Source of the DNA: Actinomycetota bacterium
GTDB lineage: Bacteria; Actinomycetota; Actinomycetes; S36-B12
Assembly: GCA_016870425.1 (NCBI GenBank)
Contig: VGBQ01000052.1
Location: forward strand, 1-13,578
Reading direction: 5' to 3'
Length of the DNA: 13,578 nucleotides
Each line of letters starts with the position of its first letter. Position 1 is the first letter of the stretch. Under the pieces are notes generated by a model, which saw only the letters and a program-made list of their open reading frames with translations, was not told the origin of the DNA and made no database searches. Shown in pieces: positions 6,148-12,108 of the stretch. A program made the translations under genes and the position numbers.

Positions 6148-7424
6148 GAGCGAGTGGCGAGCGCGTCGGCCACCGCGGCGACGAAGCCGTCAATGTCGTC
6201 GTCGGTCACCTCGATGCTCAGCGCGATGAAGCCACGCGGCGCGACGTACCACCCTCGCTCGAGCAGGTCGAGGAAGAGCAACTCGCGCCTGCGGTCATCG
6301 GCCCCCGCGATGTCGGCGGGCGAGTTGACCGGGCCGGGCACCGGGTGGAAGCCGACCATGGATCCCATCCCCGTGGCGGTCCAGCCGTACGGCGCCATGA
6401 CGGCTTGTAGCGCCTCGCGCAGTCGGTTGCCGCGCGCGTTGAGTGTGTCGAGCCGGTCGTCATCGAGCACCTGCGTGAGTCCGGCGAGGCCGGCCGCCAT
6501 CGACAGAACGTTGTTGTTGAAGGTCCCCGCATGCGGCAGGGCACCGGGCTGTGATGGATCGAAGCGAGCCATGAGATCAGCGCGGCCGAAGGACAGCCCG
6601 CCGCCGAGGTACTTGCCCACGGTGAGCAGGTCGGGCGTCACGCCGAAGAGCGGCGCAGCGCCCCGGGGAGACAGCCGTGAGGTCATCACCTCGTCGAGGA
6701 TGAGCAGCACGCCGTGCGCCTGCGACTCCTCGCGCAGCGCGTGGAGGAAATCGCGCGTGGCGGGGATGACGCCCCCCGACCCGAGGACCGGCTCGACGAC
6801 CACAGCGGCGAGCCTCCCGGCGTGCTCACGGATGGCTGCGCGCGCACCCTCGACGTCGTTGTAGTCGAGGACGATCGCGTCGTACGGCGCATTGACCGGG
6901 GATCCGCCGCCGCCGAAGTAGAGCAGGCCGCCGTGGTAGCCACTGCGCATCACGGCGATGCCCGGGCGCCCCGTGACCACGCGGGCCAGGGAGATCGCCA
7001 TGAGGTTGGCCTCAGTGCCCGAGTTGGTGAAGCGCACCAGGTCGAATGCAGGGAAGCGATCGACAAGGGCTCGCGCGAGGCGCGCCTCGTAGACGTTGTG
7101 GCCGGCGAGGCTGATGCCGTCACCCAGCGCGGCGCGCACGGCGTCGAGGATGGGCTGCTGGCTGTGGCCGTAGAGTCCGGCGGTGTACTCCCCCAGCAGG
7201 TCGACGTACTCATGACCGTCGACGTCGACGACACGCTGTGCCGCGCCGCGCGCCATGCGCAGAGGGAAGGGCGGGTGGTAGAGCACGGTGCGCGTGTTGC
7301 CTCCCGGCATGACCTCGCTGGCCTCGGCATGCATCCGTGCGCCGACCGGTCGCTGCGCGACGTAGGACTCGCGTGCCTCGGCCAGGGCCGCGTCGAGGTC
7401 CGTCCGCTCGTCGGTCGCTGTCAT
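6144..7424 (-). CDS. class III PLP-dependent aminotransferase, glutamate-1-semialdehyde 2,1-aminomutase-like
   Basis: This 426-residue protein is a fold-type I PLP enzyme of aminotransferase class III. Motifs in order: MPGGNTRTVLYHP near the N-terminus (the GSAM-type PGG start, about 39-51), RFTNSGTEANLMAISLAR (about 131-148) for phosphate binding, LILDEVMTSR with the cofactor-contacting Asp near 244, and TVGKYLGGG with the PLP lysine near 271. The sequence resembles the GSAM-like branch, but LDEVMTSR replaces the usual hemL-type LDEVMTGFR, and no haem genes are nearby. It is therefore more likely a paralogue acting on another amino acid or amine; the substrate cannot be read from the sequence. 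ATG 7424 has a TAnnnT box 7 nt upstream. The gene lies 24 nt downstream of the DUF2237 gene. Confidence 0.88.
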   Translation of the reverse strand: MTATDERTDLDAALAEARESYVAQRPVGARMHAEASEVMPGGNTRTVLYHPPFPLRMARGAAQRVVDVDGHEYVDLLGEYTAGLYGHSQQPILDAVRAALGDGISLAGHNVYEARLARALVDRFPAFDLVRFTNSGTEANLMAISLARVVTGRPGIAVMRSGYHGGLLYFGGGGSPVNAPYDAIVLDYNDVEGARAAIREHAGRLAAVVVEPVLGSGGVIPATRDFLHALREESQAHGVLLILDEVMTSRLSPRGAAPLFGVTPDLLTVGKYLGGGLSFGRADLMARFDPSQPGALPHAGTFNNNVLSMAAGLAGLTQVLDDDRLDTLNARGNRLREALQAVMAPYGWTATGMGSMVGFHPVPGPVNSPADIAGADDRRRELLFLDLLERGWYVAPRGFIALSIEVTDDDIDGFVAAVADALATRS

Positions 7425-7437
7425 GGTCCGAAGACTA
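7425..7437 (-). promoter_or_regulatory. -10 box and probable leaderless start of the aminotransferase gene
   Basis: TAGTCT (7437-7432) fits TAnnnT and lies 7 nt before ATG 7424, in the short gap after the DUF2237 stop. It suggests the aminotransferase has its own start of transcription besides any read-through. Confidence 0.42.
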
Positions 7438-7448
7438 CGCCGGTCAAC

Positions 7449-7844
7449 TCAGTCCACAAGGCCCTCGGGGCTCGCGGGCACGTCGACAGCGTGCTCACGC
7501 AGTGCCTCGATCGGGACGATACGCAGGGCCGCGGCGTGGGTGGCTGACAGCACCACCGGCGCCGCGGCACCGTCGCGATAGGCGTGCAGCCATCGCGACG
7601 CGCACACGCACCAGCGATCACCGGGCTTGAGGCCGGGGAAGGAGTACGCCGGATGAGCGGTCACCAGGTCATTGCCGGTCGCGAGCTGGTGCTCCAGGAA
7701 CTCCGCCGTGACCACCGCGCACACCGTGTGTGATCCACGATCGTCCGAGCCCGTCGAGCAGCAGCCATCGCGATAGAAACCGGTGAGCGGATCCCGCCCG
7801 CACTCCTCCAGCGGACCGCCCAGGACGTTGACCTTCTCCTCCAT
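7449..7844 (-). CDS. DUF2237 family protein
   Basis: This small cytoplasmic protein of 131 residues has no signal peptide or membrane helix. It matches the DUF2237 pattern along its length: NVLGGPLEECGRDPLTGFYR at the N-terminus, DGCC (about 26-29), HTVCAVVTAEFL, GNDLVTAHPAYSFPGLKPGD, and RWCVCASRW (about 77-85), then the helical end with ATHAAAL. The biochemical function of the family is not known to me. The conserved DGCC and CVC cysteines suggest metal or redox chemistry, but that is only a guess. The frame is open upstream to 7970, yet homology starts at ATG 7844, which is chosen. CACACT, a poor -10, lies 6 nt before it, and GGGGG sits too close to be a normal ribosome site. It lies divergent to the lipase gene. 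Confidence 0.9.
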   Translation of the reverse strand: MEEKVNVLGGPLEECGRDPLTGFYRDGCCSTGSDDRGSHTVCAVVTAEFLEHQLATGNDLVTAHPAYSFPGLKPGDRWCVCASRWLHAYRDGAAAPVVLSATHAAALRIVPIEALREHAVDVPASPEGLVD

Positions 7845-7890
7845 GCCCCCAGTGTGTCGCACGGGTGCCGAGGGTCGGGTGCCTCCCGAT

Positions 7891-7910
7891 GGGCGCGCCT
7901 CAACGCGCCC
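7891..7910. repeat. 7-bp inverted repeat, candidate operator
   Basis: GGGCGCG (7891-7897) and CGCGCCC (7904-7910) flank CCTCAA. It lies between the divergent DUF2237 and lipase genes, just upstream of the lipase -10 candidate. Since both genes point away, it is not a terminator. A chance palindrome in GC-rich DNA is possible. Confidence 0.3.
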
Positions 7911-7918
7911 GGCTGCCC

Positions 7919-7954
7919 TAAAGTCGATCCGACCAGCACCACCCACTCGTGGAG
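7919..7954 (+). promoter_or_regulatory. candidate -10 box and ribosome binding site of the lipase gene
   Basis: TAAAGT (7919-7924) fits TAnnnT, with no convincing -35 hexamer at 16-18 nt spacing. GGAG (7951-7954) lies 6 nt before ATG 7961. Unlike most neighbours this gene has a short leader with a Shine-Dalgarno site, which supports ATG 7961 as the true start and therefore the in-frame TAG inside the signal peptide. Confidence 0.45.
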
Positions 7955-7960
7955 TCCGCC

Positions 7961-9583
7961 ATGAAGTCACTTGCCCTTCCCCTCGTCGTCGCCGCTGCCC
8001 TCGGTGCCGGCACGCTTGCCACGGCTTAGGCAGCTCCGCCTCCCGCGCAGGTCCCTGCGGCGCGCGCGCTCTTTGGCAATGTCTGCCTCGACACCAACAT
8101 CAAGGCCGCCCTCGTGGGCAAGAAGCCGGGCGACCTGCTCGCGAGCCCCCAGGACGTCACCGCCCGGTCCAAGATCGCCGCGGGCAGGCTCTACCGGGTC
8201 GCCTACGCCACCACAGGCGAGGCGGGCTCGGTGGTTGCCTCATGCGGACTCGTGGCCGTGCCCAGTAGCACCAGCATCAAGGGAGTCGTCGCGTGGTCAC
8301 ACGGCACGGTCGGCCTGCTGGAGGAGTGCCAGCCCAGCAATGATCCGGCCAAGTTCGTCGGCCCGATGTTCTCCGGGATCGGGGCCGTGACGAAGAAGGG
8401 GTCTCAGCAGGACGGCGCCCTCGTGGGGATGCTCACCGACGGGTACGCCGTCGTCGCGACCGACTATCCCTCGGCGGGAATGGGCACGTCCGAGTTGCAG
8501 AAGTACGTCCTCGGCGTGCCGTCCGCTCTCGCCGTCATCGACTCAGCGCGTGCCCTGACCAACAACGCCACGGCCTTCGGCCTCGGGGCGATCGATCCCG
8601 GTGCCCAACTGCCCCTCGTCACCTGGGGGCACTCCCAGGGAGGTGGATCCGCGCTCTGGGCAGGACAGCTCGCAAGCCCGTATCTCTCGGCCAAGGGTGA
8701 CCGCACCCTCAATCTCGCCGGCGTGGCCGCCCTTGCTCCGGCGACGCAATTCACCACTTCACCGGGGCAGCCGCGGGCCTACATGGGAGCCCATCTCGGC
8801 GATCGTGACATGTACAACAACAACCCCGGCTTCACCGGGTCCATCCCCTTCCCCATCGGAGCCGCTCTCTTCAGCTACGTGACCGCGAGTTGGAGCCAGG
8901 TGCGAAACGCCACGGCGGGCGAATTCCCCTTCGGACCCACGGCCCGCGTCTCGTCAGCGGACGTGCTCTCCCCCGCGGGCCAGGCGGCTGCACCCACAGT
9001 CGCGGGGAAGTGCCTCAGCATCACGTCGATCCTGCCGATCTACAAGGCCATCTCGGGCTTCGCCAACCCCAACAACTCCCGCTTCTTCGCGGCACCGTTC
9101 GACGGATCCAACGCGACCGGCACCTGGCAGGGCGGCATTGACGCGACGTGCGATAAGCCCAACGCCCAGTCCAAGGTGATCCAGGAGTGGTGCCAGTGGC
9201 TGCAGTTCAACATGGCCGGTCCCAATGGGGTCAATCCCTACCCCGACCTGGCGCTCAACAGCAGTGGCGCCAAGGTGCCGGTCCTGCTGGCCCAGGGGCG
9301 CAACGATCGCATCATGTGGTGCGTCGACACGGCCGGCAAGGTGAGCGGCACCAACTGCCTTACGGATCAGTTCTTCCATTCGCTGGAACCCTTCTACTGC
9401 AATGGCACCGGATATCTTGAGGTTGACTACTTCCCCGGCGTCGATCACTTCGGGGTGCCCGCCGCGATCGCCACCAACCCGAGCACGCAGACCTTCAGCG
9501 GATCGGCCCTGGACACCTTCGTGAGTGGTGCAATGAAGGGCAATCTCAAGCCGATGTGCAGCGCGGATCCAGACGCATCCTGA
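7961..9583 (+). CDS. secreted LIP-type lipase / alpha-beta hydrolase with an in-frame TAG in its signal peptide
   Basis: The frame from ATG 7961 begins with MKS and a hydrophobic stretch ending LGAGTLATA, a typical Sec signal peptide. TAG at codon 23 (8027-8029) then interrupts it, and the frame stays open for a full mature enzyme to TGA 9583. The catalytic triad of a secretory lipase is visible (numbering includes the stop): GHSQGG with Ser225, GRNDRI with Asp449, and GVDHFG with His496. WSHGT and ATDYPSAGMG are other family-like segments, and there are several cysteines as expected outside the cell. The longest uninterrupted version starts at GTG 8114 and would lack the signal peptide. CAG to TAG by one transition is the simplest history. 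Options are a recent pseudogene, a sequencing error, or amber read-through. An ester or lipid substrate is inferred from the family. Confidence 0.82.
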
Positions 9584-9585
9584 GG

Positions 9586-9598
9586 TAGCGTTCATCGC
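9586..9598 (+). promoter_or_regulatory. -10 box and probable leaderless start of the acVLRF1 gene
   Basis: TAGCGT (9586-9591) fits TAnnnT and lies 7 nt before ATG 9599, immediately after the lipase stop codon. Confidence 0.45.
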
Positions 9599-10216
9599 AT
9601 GTCGCCCCGCACCGTGTCGGTGCCGGCGGACCGCCTCCCGCGGTGGACCGAGGGCTTCTGCGCGCGGCACGACGGTGCTCGCATCGAGGTCGTCGACGCT
9701 GCCCTGCGGCTTGAGGGCGCGGATGGCGCGACGGCCGTCATCTCGTCGCCCTTCCCGATCCGGGCGGACACCGTGGATACCTTCATCGCCGCTGCACAGC
9801 ATCTGCCCACCACGGGAGTGATTCTCATCCGCCGCGGGGGCTTCGCGGCCGCCGTGATCAGCGGCGGCCAGGTTGCCGCCAGTGACGTGGGCAAGAGGCA
9901 CGTGCAGGGACGCACCGCCGCAGGCGGATGGTCCCAGCAGCGATTCGCGCGGCGACGAGATAAGCAGGTCCACGAGTTGGTGGATGCCGCGGTCGGATAT
10001 GCAGCGCGCGTGATCCTCCCCGCACTTCCGATCGAGTACGTCGCGACGGGGGGAGATCGGGCACTCGCCGACGAGGTGCTCGCTGACCCCCGGCTCCGGC
10101 AACTCGCCACGATCGCCCGGGGACCACACCTCGACGTACCCGACCCTCGCCGGGATGTCGTGACATCCCTCCCCGAACGCCTCACCACTGTGCGAATCGA
10201 CCTCGTCGACCCCTGA
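9599..10216 (+). CDS. acVLRF1-family peptidyl-tRNA hydrolase-like protein (Vms1/Rf1-like release factor)
   Basis: This 205-residue cytoplasmic protein resembles the actinobacterial Vms1-like release-factor family, relatives of eRF1 and yeast Vms1 that release nascent chains from tRNA on stalled large subunits. The diagnostic segment is GRTAAGGWSQQRFARRR (about 104-120), corresponding to the Vms1/Rf1 catalytic loop, where a glutamine (Q113 or Q114) replaces the GGQ motif, followed by a basic helix. GVILIRRGGFAAAVISGG precedes it as the RNase H-like core, which ends in ILPALPIEYVATGG. Expected role: clearing stalled ribosome-nascent chain complexes, inferred from the family. ATG 9599 has a TAnnnT box 7 nt upstream and no Shine-Dalgarno. 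It sits 15 nt after the lipase gene, with the TMEM175 gene 18 nt further on. Confidence 0.82.
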   Translation: MSPRTVSVPADRLPRWTEGFCARHDGARIEVVDAALRLEGADGATAVISSPFPIRADTVDTFIAAAQHLPTTGVILIRRGGFAAAVISGGQVAASDVGKRHVQGRTAAGGWSQQRFARRRDKQVHELVDAAVGYAARVILPALPIEYVATGGDRALADEVLADPRLRQLATIARGPHLDVPDPRRDVVTSLPERLTTVRIDLVDP

Positions 10217-10222
10217 CCTCGC

Positions 10223-10234
10223 TACGCTCACGCC
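10223..10234 (+). promoter_or_regulatory. -10 box and probable leaderless start of the TMEM175-like gene
   Basis: TACGCT (10223-10228) fits TAnnnT, followed by 6 nt and ATG 10235. It begins 7 nt after the acVLRF1 stop codon ends. Confidence 0.45.
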
Positions 10235-10927
10235 ATGCTGGATGACGTGAGCGAGGACCAACCCGCCCCCCAGGGTGACTCGTCGGAGGATCCCTGGAGC
10301 CAGCGCTACTACGACCGCGGCACGCAGGGCTTCGAGCGCGTCGTCCTCTTCTCCGACGCCGTCTATGCGATCAGCCTCACTCTCATCGCCGTGCAGCTGG
10401 TCCTCCCCACGCTCGGCAATCTCGACTCCAAAGACGTTGGCCAGGTCATCGTCGAGAGCCTGGGCAATGTCTGGGCCTACGCCTTCACCTTCGTGTGGGT
10501 CGCCTTCTACTGGAAGGCCAATCACCGCTTCACGCTGACCCTGCGCCGCATGGACAACCTCTACCTCTGGGCAATCCTGGTCTACCTCGCCTTCGTCGCA
10601 CTCCTGCCCTTCCCCGCCGCACTCCTCGGCGAGGAGTGGGACCCCCGCGCACTGGCGTTCTTCTTCGTCTACATGGCGTGCGTCAGCGGACTCGAGGTCG
10701 TCCTGATGGTCATCGCGATACGTCGCGACCTCTTCGTGCGCAAGCTCAGCCTGGTCGAGCGTCGGCGGTATGTGCTGTCATCGCTGAGTCCTGTCGTCGC
10801 CGCTCTCGTGGCGGCACCTTTGGCATTTGTGACGTCGTACGGCAACTACCTCGCCATCGCCACCATGATCATCGTGGCCTTCGGCCTCAGCGCGCTGGTC
10901 AGGCGCCTCTACCCCGTGCGCCTCTGA
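10235..10927 (+). CDS. TMEM175/DUF1211-family integral membrane protein, probable potassium channel
   Basis: This 230-residue protein starts with about 35 hydrophilic, acidic residues and then has about six hydrophobic helices (roughly 38-58, 78-95, 108-130, 140-162, 180-200, 204-222). The first helix carries RVVLFSDAVYAISLTLIAVQL in two halves; the FSD-x-x-x-A element at 39-45 is the hallmark of bacterial TMEM175 homologues, where it lines the pore of a tetrameric potassium channel. WKANHRFT followed by RRMDNLYLWAILVYL (about 93-118) is another family landmark. Ion selectivity is inferred from the family. ATG 10235 is supported by the -10 box 6 nt upstream. Two hydrophobic and charged junctions (IRRDLFVRK, LVRRLYP) agree with positive-inside loops. 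Confidence 0.88.
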   Translation: MLDDVSEDQPAPQGDSSEDPWSQRYYDRGTQGFERVVLFSDAVYAISLTLIAVQLVLPTLGNLDSKDVGQVIVESLGNVWAYAFTFVWVAFYWKANHRFTLTLRRMDNLYLWAILVYLAFVALLPFPAALLGEEWDPRALAFFFVYMACVSGLEVVLMVIAIRRDLFVRKLSLVERRRYVLSSLSPVVAALVAAPLAFVTSYGNYLAIATMIIVAFGLSALVRRLYPVRL

Positions 10928-10940
10928 CGGCGTCGGCGCA

Positions 10941-10963
10941 GGCCCCCACGCAGTGAGGGGGCT
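10941..10963 (+). terminator. hairpin after the TMEM175-like gene, possible terminator
   Basis: A GC stem, GGCCCCCAC ... GTGAGGGGGCT with loop GCA, starts 14 nt after the stop codon. It has one or two unpaired bases and no T tract, so termination is uncertain. Confidence 0.35.
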
Positions 10964-10996
10964 CCCACGCGACAAGATGCGTCATCCCAGCCCCGC

Positions 10997-11362
10997 GTGG
11001 CCTTCATACACCCCGTGACGAGCCATCGCCCCTGGCACCGCGGGGTCCCCCTGATCATCGGCATGGGTGCCACCCTGCCCGCGTCATCACTCAGCGACAA
11101 GCCGCGCTTCCGCTGCGATGCCGACACACTGTGGAGCGGCGACTACCGCCGGCTGTTTGCCGACTACTGCGCGGGCAAGGGCAGCAAGGTGCGTCCCCTG
11201 TGGTGCAAGGGCGACTACGAGAAGACGCCCGGGCTATGCGCGTTGTGCGGTCGCATCTGCATCGTCGGTCGAGCGGGCGATCCCCGCACCTTCGACGTAC
11301 CCAGCCGCTGCGAGTCCACGACCGGCACTATGCCAAGATCCGAGTTCCCCCACCGCGGGTGA
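10997..11362 (+). CDS. uncertain Cys-rich small protein, unrecognised
   Basis: An open frame of 121 codons has mostly G or C in third positions and fills the only long gap among the plus-strand genes. The product has seven cysteines, including a CALCGRIC cluster (CxxCxxxC, about 82-89), and a polar middle (LWSGDYRRLFADYC). An N-terminal stretch GVPLIIGMGATLPAS is mildly hydrophobic. I do not recognise a family. No ribosome site or TAnnnT box fixes a start: GTG 10997, GTG 11015 and ATG 11063 are all possible. A few rare codons (ATA, AGA, CTA) argue for caution. It ends 30 nt before the secreted protein gene, with which it might be co-transcribed. If it is not a gene, 10964-11392 holds nothing else I can name except the small hairpin at 11354-11375. 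Confidence 0.38.
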   Translation: MAFIHPVTSHRPWHRGVPLIIGMGATLPASSLSDKPRFRCDADTLWSGDYRRLFADYCAGKGSKVRPLWCKGDYEKTPGLCALCGRICIVGRAGDPRTFDVPSRCESTTGTMPRSEFPHRG

Positions 11363-11375
11363 GTGATTGCCCGCG
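11354..11375 (+). repeat. 6-bp inverted repeat ahead of the secreted protein gene
   Basis: CGCGGG (11354-11359) and CCCGCG (11370-11375) flank TGAGTGATTG. The stem could form a small hairpin in the leader just upstream of the ribosome site; it may be an attenuating or stabilising structure, or chance. Confidence 0.3.
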
Positions 11376-11382
11376 AACCACC

Positions 11383-11387
11383 AGGAG
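11383..11387 (+). promoter_or_regulatory. ribosome binding site of the secreted protein gene
   Basis: AGGAG sits 5 nt before ATG 11393 and decides this start over the upstream in-frame codon at 11363. No clear promoter was found. Confidence 0.6.
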
Positions 11388-11392
11388 ATCCC

Positions 11393-12073
11393 ATGCACCG
11401 CCGCACAGTGATGAGCACAGCCGCCATGACCATCGCGCTCATTGCGGGCATTGGTCTCACCGGATCCCCGGCTCACGCCAAGGCGACCACCACGGTCACG
11501 GGGTCGGCGAAGGTATCGATCCTGGAAAGCGCGTCCACCGCCATGGGCAACGGGGGCACCCAGGTGAACGCCGAGCCTCCAGCGACGTTCGAGAGCGAGT
11601 ACGGCTGGTCCCTCTCCCTCCCCGCGGACCGGCAACCGCGGGCCGGGGTGCTGCCGCTTGGCGGCGGCATCTCGATCGGGGCTTCTATCAACCGTCTTTT
11701 CCTCACCGCACCCCGGCTGGAGTATGCAGCCGGCTCCACCGGAGCGCCCGCGCGTATGACGTTCGAGGTGGAGTCCATGGGACCGGATGCGCCCGCCAAC
11801 CTCACGGACGGCACGCGCATCGCGCTCTTCGATGTCCCCCAGCTGGCAGTCAAGGTCACCAAGGGTGGCGTCACCTCGTCGGGCAAGGTCTGGACACGCG
11901 TCGATATTCACCGCTTCTCGGGCGACGTGCTCACCAGCAGCGATGCGGCACTCCTGTCCAGCATCAACACCTACATCGGCTTGTCCTACTTCACGCCGAG
12001 TTCACCCTTCGCCACCCTCAACACGGTGATCAAGGTCAAGGTCACGTGTGCGACCCGGGCGGCATGCCGGTAG
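11393..12073 (+). CDS. secreted protein of unknown function
   Basis: The 226-residue product begins MHRRTVMS, followed by a hydrophobic core (TIALIAGIGLTG) and a signal peptidase I site after SPAHA, so the mature protein would start near residue 30. It has no lipobox, membrane anchor or sorting motif. The mature part alternates short hydrophobic and Thr/Ser/Gly-rich stretches (KATTTVTGSAKVSIL, GGGISIGASINRLFL, MTFEVES, VWTRVDIHRFSG, LNTVIKVKVTC), which suggests a beta-rich fold, and has only two cysteines, both at the extreme C-terminus (CATRAAC), possibly disulphide-bonded. I recognise no family. A good AGGAG ribosome site supports the start. It lies 35 nt before a lipoprotein gene on the same strand, so the two may act together at the cell surface; that is inference. 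Confidence 0.8.
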   Translation: MHRRTVMSTAAMTIALIAGIGLTGSPAHAKATTTVTGSAKVSILESASTAMGNGGTQVNAEPPATFESEYGWSLSLPADRQPRAGVLPLGGGISIGASINRLFLTAPRLEYAAGSTGAPARMTFEVESMGPDAPANLTDGTRIALFDVPQLAVKVTKGGVTSSGKVWTRVDIHRFSGDVLTSSDAALLSSINTYIGLSYFTPSSPFATLNTVIKVKVTCATRAACR

Positions 12074-12096
12074 GGGAGCCCCACCCGCGGCGGCGC

Positions 12097-12108
12097 TATC
12101 GTTGGCCG
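12097..12108 (+). promoter_or_regulatory. -10 box and leaderless start of the serine hydrolase lipoprotein gene
   Basis: TATCGT (12097-12102) fits TAnnnT and is followed by 6 nt and GTG 12109. It picks this GTG out of a frame that stays open far upstream. Confidence 0.48.

Noticed and set aside
6118..6165. TCGCT...AGCGA hairpin around the overlapping ung and aminotransferase stops as a terminator
   Set aside because: The stem is only 5 bp with an 8-nt loop and no T tract; too weak to call.
7845..7970. Upstream extension of the DUF2237 frame to 7970
   Set aside because: Family homology begins exactly at ATG 7844, and the extension would overlap the start of the divergent lipase gene and its promoter.
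8954..10525. 523-codon open frame on the minus strand antisense to the lipase, acVLRF1 and TMEM175-like genes
   Set aside because: High-GC DNA commonly leaves the opposite frame open. The product has low-complexity Gly/Asp/His-rich content, no recognisable motif, and covers three well-supported genes.
11131..12108. Long open frame continuous with the serine hydrolase gene, suggesting a 712-residue protein
   Set aside because: The upstream part is Arg/His/Pro-rich shadow translation over the secreted-protein gene, and a lipoprotein signal peptide begins at GTG 12109 with a -10 box 6 nt before it.
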